Of a stretch of DNA of 64,000 nucleotides, positions 14,744-29,500 are shown in pieces (position 1 is the first letter of the stretch; each line of letters begins with the position of its first letter). Where the stretch lies: the NCBI RefSeq assembly GCF_020184175.1, contig NC_065530.1:64705260-64769259 (forward strand), read 5' to 3'. Origin of the DNA: Aphis gossypii. Lineage: Eukaryota > Arthropoda > Insecta > Hemiptera > Aphididae. The translations under genes and the position numbers were made by a program. The notes below the pieces were generated by a model. It made no database searches and was not told where the DNA came from. It was given only the letters and a program-made list of their open reading frames with translations.

Positions 14744-15250
14744 TGGTCGATAACACCCGTCTAGTGTCTCACCCCTTATTTTAGCACTGGCGGTAGGTAG
14801 GTATACGTATAGGTTTGTAAATATTATATACGGAATATGTATGTATAGGTATATAAATTGTATTGTTGAAACGCGACGAAAGCTTGTCCTAGGTCGGAGT
14901 CGTGTCAGACTGTTGGCGTCTATACCGCGGCCACGGCGTTTAGAGAGGAGTGGTGTACCGAAGTGACGCCGTTTAATGTGTATATTGTTTTCCGCGAATT
15001 GTGTTCTTTCGATTTTACGACATTGACCGGTGTCGCCGCGCTGCTGCTCAGGAGAAAGTTTAAAGGAACATTAAAATATGTATAACATTTTCTCTGCGGC
15101 ATTTAGTGAACGTCGTACATTACGGACTTAATACCACGTCGTGTCAGTCATTTACGATTTTCACCTGAGGTCCAGTCGTCGTATATGAGTGTGAATATTA
15201 CCCAGAATTTGCGAGTATAATGTTTTCCACGTAACACCGAATATACCGTC

Positions 15251-18200
15251 AGAACTCAAGGGTTACGTTAGTTTGATTATTATTAGGACAACATTTTAAA
15301 TCCATATAGGTTTAGTGTAAGCACTGAGCAGCTAGGTTAAGTTATGACCTAACTGATAGATTAAAGGAATTTACTATTTGTCACTTATGAAAATTTCCCC
15401 CAATAGAAGTTACTGATTGCACAGTGCATTCGTTATAAATACCATTCAATATTAAATAAATACTCTTATGTTTGTTTCACCAGGTTATCATTGTTATCAA
15501 ATATTTAAACGAATAAACGATTGTTCGTGATAGTTATACTATTTAATGCGGTTTCTCCAATTATTTGTCCCTTTTATTTGTGTTAATTATACAGTTTTAC
15601 GTCCATCGCGTATTCTGTAATTGTATTTAATAAATTATAGGTGTATAATAAATAATTCAAGATTTTATTAAAAATGATTTGTTCTGTTTTTAATAAAGAA
15701 AAAACAGCATTACTATAAGTATAATGACATACAAATTGCACAATAATTCTGAATAATTCTGTGTTATGTAATATTTTAGGTATTATTGCTATATTTGTAC
15801 ATGCACACTGTTACCGCACAATTATTTTCTTTTTTCTCGGTTACTTGATGTGTTAGTTTTCTTTATTCGCAAAATATCTAGACATTTCTTCTATTGGGGA
15901 AAAAAAAAACAATAGTTAATATCAGTATTATAAAATATAAATCTAAATAGTCGTGAGTTCCAAATCGAGCCATTTTATATCATCTTCAAAATATTACGTA
16001 TTCTAAATTTCTAACCACAATTCTGTCCTATAACTTATAAACTGTTTATCATACGATTTCCATACAACCGGTATCGATCAAAGCTATTTTAACCTAATTT
16101 AGAACGAAAAACCAGTTTTTTTAAATCTTAGAATCTACTTTTATACTTTCAATACTGTATCAAACATTATTTTTTACTATACCTACAACATATTATATTT
16201 AGTTACTGATTTTTTGTTAAAATAACAAGATTATAGGAAAAAATCGTTACAATGAAGATATAAAATTTTGAAATTTTGAAATTAACCTATAACTGTATCT
16301 TCAATATTTAATTTATTGGATGTGAATTGATTTGTTATGTTTGACTCCTCGTTACCATGAATTTAGTACAATTTAAAAAAAAAGGCTTATTAATAAAGTA
16401 TATATACTATAATATACATCACGGTACCTAGTGTAAACATTCGATTTAATATCTCGTATACTTTCTTAATACTTACAATAACCATTTTAAAAGTAAAAAT
16501 CTACTTAATACATATACTTACTCAGATCATACTTAATTTGTGATTTGTATAACGTTTTTGTGACAGCTTCTGTGGTCATATGATAATATTATCATTAATA
16601 GTAATTATATAGGGCCGCTGTTTGTTTTAAGGTTTTTGAATAGACTCACTAATTTCAAAAAACAAAAACAATAGACGGCAATAATAAATAAAATAGGTGT
16701 GTAGTGAAAAACGCCGAGAAACGAATACTTATGTCAAAAGCCTAAACTTACGCCACGTTTGTTATTGTACATAATTTATCATAATACACAAAAAAATATT
16801 TATAATATTATATATTCGTACGTGTATATAATACCTATTTTATATATTTTTATATTTTTGTTGAAACACTTTTTTGTTTTTTTTTTTTTTCGAAGACAAA
16901 TAAAAACAATGTACAATTGTAACGCTTCGATATAACGCCAAGTACGCATGTCGATTCCGATAGAGTAAAAAAACTGTCCTTGCAATGATTTTGAGATTTG
17001 AGACACTATAGTATTATGAGTTTATGACCCCGTATACGATATGTTTTAATGAAACTGTTCGTGGCGGACTCATTCATCGTTTATGGTTCCATAGTTAGCA
17101 TCATCGAATGCAATACGAACGTGTAATCATTAAATTGCCATTGTATCCCACCTTCTTTTTCGACCTCGCTGGTCATTCATATTATTGCCCAATACTTGAT
17201 AGCAGCTTACAATTTTCGATTATATCCATAAAAATTATGTTGAACCATTTGTTTATTATAATTTGATTTGAATTTGAAATTATTTTTAAATTATCTTGTT
17301 TGCAAATTTATTTCGTTTAACTTCAGACTAGTGTTTATTATCATTTGTCTTTGTTCTTTTGCGTTAATTAATTATTCTATAAAACATCATCATTAGATCT
17401 TCGCCACATCTGACAACTGTGCATTATTTATTAAACGAGTATGATGTGCGTTATACATGACTCAAATTTAAATAGATAATGATATATAGTATCTGCGTTA
17501 GTTTGAAAGATGCTAAATATGCTTTCATAATTAAAAGAAATACATTTTATGATTGAATATCATTTCACCATGCACATCGGTAACTATCACTAGTAAAATC
17601 TACTCAGACGCATCTTGATGCAAAAAAATTGTTGTTGGTATATTATGTTCTATCAGTGTTTTCTTTCAACGCTCGTAAATACTTAACAATATATAGTTTT
17701 AATAATACTCGATTAATTTTGAAGTATAATCGTCACTATACGTGTAATAAAAAATGCTTTCACGATGTATCTTATGCTATATTAATGGTCGTTTTCTAAA
17801 CAATATTGTATCGTTTCTACGAATGTGTTTGAGAAACCGTTCATGTTTGATGTCACACTTAACGGTTTCGAGTCATAGTTTCTAGTTTATACTATATACC
17901 TATATATACACTTTGTAAAGAGTTCAAAACACGATAATTACTGAGACTCTGATGGTAGATTTTATTTTATGTTTCATATTTTACAGTAAAAAAAGAAGTA
18001 TAACATGTCTAAAGGAATGTGACTTTCCGCATGACTTTGAGATCCGCCGACGGATATTATGAATTGATTTTGTTATTGTCCACGCGTTTAAAAGTGAACG
18101 CTGAAATAAGAATCGTCATCGTGTGACATGTTGTGTAGATATGTGTTTGTAGTGGAAATGGTTGTGGTGTGGTGTTGGTGACCCGACTTCCGGTCGGTGG

Positions 18201-19054
18201 AAGTGCGGAAGACGTTCATTATAGATATGGCTCACACTTTCATGTATCATTTATATACAAATTAACAATATAATATATTTATCGATAATAAAATTATTGT
18301 AGGCGTTCTAATGCTTAATTGATGGTTTTAGATTTTAAGTTTCACAATATGTACAATGATGTGTTTTTTCATTTTTTTTTTTTAAATTTGTTTTTATTTT
18401 TTTATTATTATTAATGTCTGTCATTCCCTTGAGACAAAATAAATGCTTTAATTCTCAACATTAAAAGATATTTCTGGTAGAAAATTAAATCTAGTTCGTA
18501 CTTTTGGGGATCAACAGTAAAAGGTTTCTAGTACACTTCAAAATGACCTAAAAAGACAAAACAAATATATATTAAGAATAAACGAGGATTTTTATACAAA
18601 AGACAATAGGTAATACATGATATTTTCACCAAATTTTTATATTTTTTATGTTTTCTATTCATGGTACCTACCTATATTTTTCAAAATTAATATCAATAAT
18701 GTCGCTTGACACAATAACTTGAAAATTAAATTTAAGCAGGCTCTTTATAAAGTTGTAAGTAGGTTTATAGTGTAACCAAAATTTCTAAAATATCTAAATG
18801 TTCATGAATATTTTAAATTCAATTTTGAACTTGACTAGTTAATTAAATAAAAATAAAAATTTTACTAATTTTGTTGTATGTTAAAAATGTTATTCGTAGG
18901 TGCTTGAAACTTTTAACACGTATATTTTAATTTATAATATTTTAAACACATGATATTTTGAACCCAATATTTTGGACAAAAATTAATTTTATACCTACTA
19001 AATTATTAATATTAAACTAAATTACTGTGTATATATCATAAAATATTTTACTAA
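15251..19054. other. AT-rich gene-free stretch
   Basis: No supported exon. The only compositional change is about 17990-18230, where a GC-richer patch contains ETS-like words (ACTTCCGG near 18185 and GCGGAAG near 18206) and a 43-codon minus ORF (ATG at 18219, stop at 18088-18090) that I do not recognise. This patch could be a regulatory element. Confidence 0.5.
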
Positions 19055-19245
19055 TATAAGGTGATGACTAACCGTCGTTCAGAATCGTTATTCGTATATA
19101 TAATCATTTCAATATTTAACTAGGTGATCCAGTAACTTATACTTTTCTCCTTCATTATTTTTTATTTATTAATTAAAATAGTGTATTTCTGGTGGGTGCA
19201 TAAGCTATACTGTACCGACTACTGCAGTAAGAGGACTCACGCGCA
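19055..19245 (+). repeat. degraded right-hand end of the GATTCTGAACGAAG repeat family
   Basis: CGTTCAGAATCGTTATTCGT near 19075 matches the right subterminal repeat and flank of the copy ending at 46569. Downstream similarity continues in patches (TTTAAC; GCAGTAAGAGGACTCAC against GTACAGCAGAGCGGTACTCAC). The hairpin present in intact copies is mutated here, so this is an old fragment. Confidence 0.45.
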
Positions 19246-22200
19246 CTAGATGTATGTTGTCCATTGAGAAGTTAAATACAATACTTACATTGTAGTGTTG
19301 ATGTACTTATTATTTCCGTTGTAATAGTATCAAAACTATATACGCCTATTATTCTAATATTATTGTTACTATTAAAGATGGTGATGTGTTGAGTCATGTA
19401 TGTATATATTATGAGTACGTAATTATTTTTGAAAACGATAGTTGAGTCATAATATACATGTATAATACAGAGTGATTCAAAATTTATATTACAGTTTTTT
19501 TTTCATATAAATATTCGAAATAGAAAAAAATGTGAAGTATGAATGTTTTATATTATATCAAAACATCTAAAATTGTTTGTAAATTTTATATTTTTAACAA
19601 TATTTTAGAGAGGGTTATTAATTTTGATCATACAGATATTTAAAAATTGTATTTTGATGGGTGACATTAGATATTAGGTAACATGTGATCAAAATATAAT
19701 TTTTTAAACTTTCAATCGTTTTCAAATATAGACTTGTATTATAGATTCCCAATTGGGTAAAATTGGTTTAGGTACATAATTAAATAACTCGAATAATATT
19801 CTTAATATTCTTTCAGTTTTTGATTATAATAACGTGTTATCATTTTCGAAAATATTAACTACTAAATAATTAAAATAATTTACATTAGAAAAGGGAAGTT
19901 TTTATTTGAAAATACAGAAGTTTGTTCACTCCTTTTAGAGTAAAAAAATCTCAAGAATTTTGAATATACTTTTTTATACCTACCTCATTTTTTTTTTTTT
20001 TTTTTTTTTTATTAACTACATTATTGAAGAAAAAGAGGTTATGCATGTCTGTGAATCATCCTGTATATCAAATACATGAGCTCCTATTACTTAATTTTAA
20101 TATTATTTGATCAACTGGCAAATCTGTGTGTTAACGATATTTATGATTTTAATTTACAATTGTCAAATATCAAACATTATATATATATATATAATTCGAT
20201 TACGTCGTTAACCCGTTATTATAATATATACTATATTATTCTACTACCTAAATGTATAAACAATTATATAACAGGACATACAAAAAAAAGTACGCTTATG
20301 TAATATATCTGTTGACTATCAGAAATTAAGATCAAACATTCGAATTTTTTATTCACTTTTATTTGTGAACAAAGAAGGTACTAGAACTAGAATACATTTT
20401 TCTAGTCGATCACAAGCACGTGTTTGTAAAATGTATATTTGTAATCGATCAAATCCCATTGGTCTATGATTGATTTTATTGTAATTTATCTTGTTGGTTC
20501 ACAATTAAAAATCTAAATAAGTGTAGGTAATACACTAATATTTAATAAACGTGGAGGTTTCAAAAGTCGCTTAAACATGCGTTTTTAAACGTTATGACGT
20601 TTTTTATCTGTTGATCCTTCGATAAGCATAATACCAATGATATGATTGAAAGGTATATTTAGACATTTTATACGGCATGTGCCATAAATTATTGGTAATA
20701 ATATTATTATTATAGTTGCTGAGTGTAAATATGTATGTACAATATACATTATACATATATATATATAATATAATATACATATCACAAAAAGACTGTTGGC
20801 GCCAATAAGTGCGTGTCACGACCACAACCTGCAACCTAGTCCGCCGCCCGTGACGATAAGTATAGGTATATAAACGTGTACAATACGCATAATATTTCAT
20901 TAAATATTATAAATTATAATATACATAGTATTTTGTCGGGTAGCGCATTATATTATAAAAATACACGCGTTACTCAGCGCGGCGCTCCGTGTAATTCGAG
21001 ATAACGTTTTTCCCCTTTTTTTTTCATTTATAAATCTTATTCCTCCGACTGACGATACGATGACTTCATTTGCATCCATCGCACCCGCACTTACGACGCC
21101 GTGTACCGCCACGTTAAATGTGAATCATTTGCGTTCAAATAGACATTGTCATCATCGACCTAACTGTCTCCCTAAGAACGATGATTCAACAGAAACGTAG
21201 ACAGAATTTAGCTCTGTATTATGAGTATAGGATATTTCTTTGGAAAATTTTCTCCGTCCTCGAAATTTTTTTATTCATTTTACATACATTATGTATAATA
21301 CAATATCGAGAGTATCAAACAACGTAAAATTATGGCTTTATAATTCCCCCGATTTTTGAATATATTATTATGTTGAGTAGCTGGTATATATCTACGGGAA
21401 AAAAATGAAATAATTTAAAACGTACGTATATAATATATTAATACTATTTTTTATTGGCAAGAAATCGTCTAGGTTGTAGATGATAACTCTAGGTAAATTT
21501 GTAATGTGAAATATGATTTATTGTACATAAACCACACGAATAATACAATTATTATTACAGTATTTTTCTGAATCTTTACTTGGTGGTTTCTGCCGTCATC
21601 TGTCTTTATCCTCCCGTGCCCCACTCATCAATAATTATGTTATAATTTATAACGAACGAGATCGTAGATTGTTAATAACCGTCAATTGAAAACGCGCTCC
21701 TAACATAAGCAATCTGTTTCGTTAAACGTTGTCACGTCGTATACAGTTTTTGAAATTATTACATGGTGCAAGTATCATATATTATGGGTATCTTTTCTTT
21801 TCTAGTTGGGATACTTGTCAAGCGTCGGAAACGGGAGAAACTGCTTTTTTTCATTGTACAATATATAATATATTATTCAAATGGTATGTGATTTATCGAC
21901 AAGATTCTCAATATGCCATTAAGAGTTATGAGCTTATGAACATTGTACACGTTTAATAATATTTAATGATAATTTATTTTGATGCGTATCGCATATGGGT
22001 CAGGTATTATAATATTTTATAGGGCAGAAAAGTTATCGCACTGACAAATACGGCGAATCGATAGCGATACTGCATTAAAAAAATAAAAATAAAACAATCT
22101 ATAAGTCGTAGATGCTTTTTTTTAAATATACATATGTAATAGTGTGTTTTATACTATTAGACGTATAAAAATATAAAATATCCATAAACAGGAATTTAAT

Positions 22201-23142
22201 TAAAAAGCATTATAAAAAATAAAAATCTTATATTAATTTAATTCTATTATAGCGTATGCTACGGTTTATAATAAACACGTGTTCGTTGTGGATACAATTC
22301 ATTACAAATAAATCCTGATGGAAAAAAATGTATAAAATAAATAATAGTAACTCCTCTGCCCCATCGATTAGAAAGTTTTTTTTTTACTGCATTTTGACAA
22401 TGAAACGCCATATTATGTAGAGTTTAGTCAGTATATAGATCTGACTCGATAGAATAATGAAGTTTTTCGCCCCCTTTTAGTGTGTAAACATTACTACCAC
22501 GACGATTTTATCGCAGTCGTACATAACACAATAAGATATACCATATAATGTGGTTATTTGTTATTGTGGTGACGACGCGGCGGCATAGCGTATTGACAAA
22601 ACTATATTGCAGTATTTTACGTACTATTTATAAGGTGTACCTACTACCTACCCTGCTAATGCGTTATTTACGACTGTGTCTAAGTATAATATTGTACGAC
22701 GAGGTGTTGTATTGCTGATGTTCTCACACGCGTACTTGTGTGTGTGTGTGTAATATTGCGAGACGGAAATGAATAAAAAACGATCAAGAATGGAAATTAT
22801 TAGTCATTTTACTCGCCCCACACCCGTCACGTTGGTTATTTTTTATCTACAGTGTCAGGTTTCTTTTCTGTATCCCGTGCGGGAGTTTTTCAACGCCTCC
22901 GCGAAAAGCTCTTCAGCGAGTTTTTCGTTTTAAATTAATTATCAAAAGTGGATCCGTTCATATTTAGTTTGCTATTTATAGTCTACACCCGTTATAATAT
23001 ACTGTTATGGCGTGTAATTTATACGAGAATGGCGTGTTTTCGGCTTCAGTATTATATATAGAAAACAAACGAGTTGTCTATATTGCAATAAATGACCTGG
23101 TATATTGCATAAATACATACATATATATCGAGTGGTGGCGTT
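19246..23142. other. mostly gene-free stretch with AT microsatellites
   Basis: Contains a T run of more than 20 near 19989-20010, TA repeats near 20180 and 20755, and a short TG run near 22739. No exon with convincing splice sites was found. A GC-richer patch at 20795-21215 is listed separately. Confidence 0.5.
20795..21215. other. GC-richer patch with short ORF and octamer motif
   Basis: A CpG-bearing patch in AT-rich DNA. A + ORF runs from ATG 21060 to TAG 21198-21200 (46 residues, starting MTSFASIAPALTTP, histidine/cysteine-rich in the middle) and is not recognised. An ATTTGCAT octamer lies near 21068. It may be regulatory; nothing shows that the ORF is translated. Confidence 0.2.
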
Positions 23143-23147
23143 TTGGG

Positions 23148-23225
23148 TTTATCGATTCCGCCGTTTAAATATCAATTCTGCCGATTGACGATTCCGCCGA
23201 ACTTTTTTATTTATTGATTCCGCCA
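23148..23225 (+). repeat. degenerate GATTCCGCC box array
   Basis: The box CGATTCCGCC or a close variant (including CAATTCTGCC) occurs four times within about 75 bases, spaced by 20-25 bases of T-rich DNA. The spacing is uneven. It overlaps the left end of the inverted-repeat element described next, so it may be part of a larger repeat family. Confidence 0.6.
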
Positions 23226-23555
23226 ACTTTATTTTTTTTTTAATTAATAGTATAGTTATAAGGTACAATTAGTTAACCGTATTTTTTTTATTATTTAATT
23301 GCAGTGTTAAGTCGATTTATTCTTAAGAGTAGATAGTGGATTGATGCTAGTTTTATATACGTCTATAAATCTATTAATTTTTTTATTCTCATAATTTTTA
23401 TTTTTGCTTATTTTATTAATGTCTAGCGCTCTTATTATTTTATAAGAATCAGTTTGTATTTTTAAATTTAAAGTAAGCATTTAAATTTTTTTTTTATTGA
23501 AATAAACAATTTACAAATATTAATCAGTGAAGTCAATAAATAAAAAAGTTCGGCG
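23195..23555. mobile_element. MITE-like element with 23-bp perfect terminal inverted repeats
   Basis: Bases 23195-23217 (starting CGCCGAACTT) are the exact reverse complement of 23533-23555 (ending AAGTTCGGCG). They enclose about 315 bp of T-rich DNA with no ORF. A 23-bp perfect match at this distance is very unlikely by chance, so this is a short non-autonomous element or a folded repeat. No clear target-site duplication is visible in the immediate flanks, so the true ends may lie further out, perhaps in the GATTCCGCC boxes. Confidence 0.55.
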
Positions 23556-26500
23556 AAGATGATACTCGATACGTGGCGGCAATGGATAGATTTTGTTCAG
23601 GTAAAAAGGTCATTTCGGCGCAATCGATATACGTCCGTGGCGTTTCACTATATATACCATAAGATAGAATATTGTTATCGAGGATATAATAATTATAATG
23701 TATCCGCTCGATTTGTGATGCTAGTATAATATAAGACATTGTTAGCTACAACGTGATGCGTAAAGAAAACGGTTTATCGACCAGGAGAGTATTCTGCAGC
23801 GATTTTCTTGCAGTTCGACTAGAGTGATTGAATTTCTGAGCCAAACGCAATTATTATGTGTATACTGTTACAAAAAAATACTCGCGCAATGACTGCAAAC
23901 ATCTTATGTATTTGTATTATAACCCATTTATTGTTAAAGTGTTTCGCATCGAACGAACGAATATCAGATGGTACAACTGGTGTAGGTTTTATAGATATAT
24001 ATATATATTTGCGGGAAGGTTGTCGAGATCAAACGCATTATAATCTGTCTGTTTATTAAAATATTTTTTTAAATAAATAATTCGTGTGCACGACGTGTAA
24101 TAATAATTTATCTCTACCGCTGCCGTTACGAAGATACGAATGAGAAGACTCGCACTTGTGATTGTGATATCCGAGAACGCTTTATTTATACCGAAATTTA
24201 ATTTATTTTCGTTCTGCGAAAAATTTAACTGTTTATTATATAAAATGTGTGAGTGTATTCAAAGCGTTGTAATACAGAAATACGTATGTTATTATAGCTT
24301 CTTCGAAATAGCTCCTCGACAGTAAAAAAAAAACTAACACCGGGAGCAATAATTTTAATTTTCCTATCGAGAACTCGACAGTTGGAATACGCTTCACCAA
24401 ATTGTATTGTGTAGAATATATTACATATTATTTTAACGATGGGACGTATGACGCGTGTGATAATGAAATTATTATAAATGAAAGTGTTTTACCAAGAACA
24501 AAATGTTGATACATTATTATGTAAGTATATAATATGTACACATGGGTAGCGTGTTTTTCTTGAAATCGCCAAGATTCGTCGCTGGCGCGTTTTTTTTTTA
24601 TACTTTATTTTTCATTCAGATGGTTATGCGTTGTTTAAGCACACCCGTGGTCCGAAATTATTTTTGGCAAATGTTATATTAATCGTCCGTACACTGCTGG
24701 CGTCGAAATTTCAGGGTTGAGGTTAAACGTATACGTATATGTTAATTTTTAAAAAGCAAATTTGAGTACCTACCAACAGTCCTCAATCGTGTTAAACGAC
24801 CTGTGAAAAATCGTTTTTCTTTATAAGATGTATACATACGCGTCACATGATGGTAATTTCATCACTTTAATATATCTCCAGTATATATTTCATTTTTACC
24901 GTTTTCTTGAGTAAAAAGAGGTTTTGAGTTCAGTAGTTATGAACGTCGTTTACCGGTACAGCTATTTGGCAAGTATTTCGATTTGTATATTTAATATAAT
25001 ATGATGAGGCGTGTCGTCGTCGTGTGTATTTAAGATAAACTCGCGTGTGCTTTATTATAGACGAACAAAAACTTTTTTTCATGCCTTTGCTGCTAGTTGT
25101 GTCCTTGTTATTGAAATCCGCGTGCGGTTCGTCCGCATTTTATTTTAAATACCATACGTCGCATAAGATTATAATAATATTAACTACGACGACGTAGAGC
25201 AGCGGAAATGCCCTAAGGCCGCCATCACGACGCGATCGTTATATCGCGTACTGTTTGATACAATAAGTATAATATATATATACAACAAACCATACGACTT
25301 TATGCAAGAGGAAAAAAGTTTTTGGCCGATTGTGCTTTGTGCAAAAAATAAATTGCGCACACGTCTATTTTCGAATTGAACGGCGTCTCCGTATATTATT
25401 ATCGTCGTGACGAGGCTGACTCCGGTGGATCGCTTATGTACAAAATATACAATATATATATTTTGTATATTATATTATGTATATTATACATATTTATAAA
25501 TGTTAAAAGGGCAGGTAGGGGATCAAAGTAAAAACAACACGGCGTGTGCAAGGTCGGGTTTCGGGGTTGGCGTGAATAAAACACTTGAAAAAATAAACTC
25601 AAACAAAAAATGATGAAGTTTTTAACGTTGATTTAAATTATAATTTTAATGATAAAAAAATATTGAATACATTCTCGTATCAATAAAAAATAAATAATCA
25701 AAATATTTTACGTATTACCAGTTGTTATAATATAGAATAGGTAGGTACTTTACGTAATATGTGGTACCTATTATATTAACTTGCCCTGCAGTCAATTTTA
25801 TAAAATTAGTTTGGGCAATTGGTATTTACTGAATACTATAGATGTTCTTTTTATTTACTTATTTCAACAACATTTTGATAATGTAGTAAAGGTTATCGTA
25901 GGGCTTAAGATTGGTATTTTTTTTTCAAAATAGTTCCGGAGTTCTGCGTGTGATCCTGGTTCAGATGAACGGTGTTTTGAAAAAACGAAATGTATACATA
26001 CTTGATTACCGGAGAACCTACGTGCTATACATACGGCGTAGGAGATTATTGGTCGTGAAATATCTTATTTCCACTTCCGAATCCTTTTTACGGTTCTAGG
26101 TACACAATAATATAAATTCACTCATATTTAGTTTCTTTCGAAACCAGTTGTATTATATGCATATTATGCATGTTGTTTACGCTGTTTCTGCGTTAAAGTG
26201 TAATAATATTATTGTTAAAATTACACGTCCAAAGTGACGTAGTGTCGACAACAATATTGTTGTACCTACCTATGTTCGTTTTTAATGGCCGTGTTTTTAA
26301 AAACACGATTATCGTCAGAAGTTGTTGTTTTGTCGAAAATGGACGTTTGCGAAACGTTGCGAAAATTTAACATAATTGGTTTGTTCAACTGCTTAACTTA
26401 TTTTTCTTACAGCTATTATAGTAGGTACCTACATGGGAAACCAACTAGAATTGGATAAATTGTTAAAGTGATAAAGGCGTGATAAAATATCTCAAATTCA

Positions 26501-29500
26501 TTAAACCATTAATTTGATATTAAAATATTATACATACTGTCAATTATATTTTATATACATGTGATTAAGATATATATATATATATATATTATAATATTTA
26601 TGTATAAATTAAATTTGTTGAATAAATTTACCTCCAAAGAATCGAAGAAGGGTTGATGTCATCTCACATCTAAAGCTATAAAATTTCGCACAGATTTTAA
26701 GGGGGCATTAATGTATTTAGTCTTTAAACCAGCTAAAACAATTATCTGTATTCATAATATACACATTTTTTACATTTCAAAATCAAGTGATGTACTTAGA
26801 GTATTGATTCCTTCTTTTTTATTCGATATGGCCATCATCAGTTCTACGTATGTGTATCTAATATAGTAATCATTGTTATTTGTTTGTACCCTTTAAGTTT
26901 GGAGTTTATAGAAACATCTCGAAACTTGTCTCAAGTCAAGTTGTGGTATGTGATACGGCGCCGGGAAGCTTATAGCTGCGAAACGTGTCCAATAACAATT
27001 AATAACACATTGAGTGGGACTAAATTGGTGTCGCGTTTCCGTTAATGTGATGCAATTCATCCTCGACTTCTTATTTCCTACTATTCAATTATAACGACGT
27101 GTAATGGTATAAGTAGGACTTAAATTTACGAGTATAATTTTCATATTCGTAATAGGTACGTATTCAGTCTATATAAGTATATATTATTATTATCAAAATG
27201 CGAGTCCGAACTACGCTGTGTATGTAATTTAATTATATTTTTTGAATATAAGTCACCTAATCGAGCAAACATAATTAATATTAATAACATAATATTAGTA
27301 TCTAGCGTAAAGATGAAGTACAATGTAAATTATTTTTTTAAATTTTCATCTATGTAAACTATTAAGCTAATAAAATGTTCGTCCTATGTATAGGAAGCCT
27401 TATATTAACAATAGTTACAATAACGTATAATGTTATAGATTATACATACTTCAGGGGACTTGTTTAAGTGTAAGCTTGGACTCCCATCCGTTCACCTGTA
27501 AACTATATAATCGGGGACTTGGTGTAATCTCCACATTGAGTGTGTACCTAGTCTTTCAGTAGTCTTAATGTAATGTGTGCTGCTTTTTTTAAACGTTCAT
27601 TACCACATTATTATATATTTATAATCATAACTGGTGTATTAATTACTGAATAGTGTAAAATTATAAATGCCATCTATAAAAAAATGTACTAGTAATTATT
27701 AAGAATGTTACGAATTATTATTCGATTTTACCACAACGCTCTTGGTATCTTATACTTTATATAGGTTGCCATCGCCATATAGTTTGTTTTGGTATCGGAC
27801 GTTTACGCATAATTACTCGTAGGATATGCCTAAAGAAGTTATGTACAACGATAATATGTAAACACTAAATTATTGTACACTACCTACCTATAATATTGCG
27901 TGTTTCGTACATAAGTATCTCGAAACATTGTAAATTCATTTTCCTGATCATTATTCGTTTATTTTTTTTTTTTCGTGCAGACGTTTAGAAAAATAACTAA
28001 TCAATTATTGCATTCGTTGTTTTTATTTGTATCATCATTCTCACTCTGTTATTATGTCAGAATACCGTAAAACGCAGTTTCCTCTTTAGTTTTAGTTTTT
28101 CTATACTAATAATAAGATGACTTACACCTAAAACATAGCGCGTGTTTGTTGAGGTCATTCAATTATATGTTAAATAGGTGCTTTATGATTATGACTAATA
28201 AATTTACTCTATCCGTATCCCAAAGGTGTTTTCCGTCGAAATCGTTAGTCGTCGCATTACAATTTATCAACTTATGCCAAACTCAATAACAGTGAGCTGG
28301 TTTTTTTTCTGTTGTATAAGAGTATATATATAATGCATAAGTAAATATTGTCATTGTGCAAGACGCTGCACGTGTCATGCTGGCTCCTACGTTGTAGAGA
28401 ACAATTTCGTAATTGCGGTCGTATAATATATATTGTATATAAATTAATTAATAATGCAGTAGGTATAAGAGCACTACTAATTACAGAATAATTTTTTATT
28501 TATTTAATTTCGATTTTAATTTAGTAACTTTGGAAATAATTTAGGTTTCTACTATTTCATCTAAATAATTTTTAAATATTATTCATGATGGGGACTTATA
28601 TTTTTAGTTTAATAGTACAAACCGACAGAGTTAATTTCTTGTAAACATTTTAAGAGGTTTTACTCTCACACGCGTTGTTGACTTTAATTTGAGTGTGATT
28701 GTTTACTATGTATATGTTATAGTGATTTATAAACGTTTTTAAATTGCAATATTTGGCATACTTGCATAATTATTTTTAAAATAAATTAAAACTTTAAAAA
28801 AATACCCTGCAAACAAATATTATGTTTTTACTTTTAAATTTGATACTAGGTTTATTCAATTCATTCTTATTAAGATACTCTTAAAATGTTTAATCTAACA
28901 ACACAAAGTTGGTTCTGCTAAACGAAAATTTGTTAAGCATTATGTTTGTAATATGTTAATAAAATATGCAGTACAATACATATACACTACAGCGTTTTCT
29001 AAAGAATAAATATACCTACTTAGTATATGCTTAGATACTTTAAAACATAAAAAATTATTTTTTGAATATGTCCTTCTGATGATTGTCCTTTTACGATTTT
29101 TAAATTTTAAGCGAATTATGAGTATGTTAATTTTAAGATACATAAATTATCTTAAGTTTACTGTGAAAACTCACAGAAATCTATCAGCTATGCGTCGTAT
29201 TGCTTATAAATTGTAAAATCTCAAATATATATTGCAGTTTCACAAAATCTGACATTATAAGATATTGTTCTACAGCGATACTGCTGCGCATTTTTTATGT
29301 AGTTTTATGACTCAATCTATATAATTATAGACATTATAGTATTTTGATCGTTCCCGAAAATCCATTCCACGTTTTCACAGTTACAAATATACAACCATTG
29401 GGCCATCCAACATAGTATATAGATAGGTACTTGTATATATTCTGTCTCGTCGTGTAGCTCGACGACTTTTGTCTTATTTTAAAGTTTTTTCACGCTTTGA

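Larger units (their letters stand above)
14100..15250. promoter_or_regulatory. GC-richer, CpG-bearing block, possible promoter region
   Basis: This is the largest GC-richer block left of NRBP. It contains CCG and TG microsatellites, many CpG steps and two initiator-like TCAG words (around 14905, and TCAGTC near 15145). Open frames here (14151-14444 minus; 14157-14681, 14327-14581 and 14416-14631 plus) are repeat-driven, reading CCG as alanine, proline or arginine and TG as cysteine/valine, and are not credible proteins. It may be a promoter, perhaps of NRBP, since it lies upstream on the same strand, but no exon joining it to 30305 was found. Confidence 0.25.

Noticed and set aside
16708..16735. 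GAA AAA CGC CGA GAA, resembling the KRRE that precedes the NRBP pseudokinase domain
   Set aside because: The next codon is Thr instead of Glu, the preceding residues do not match CGRW, and no donor follows in the right place.
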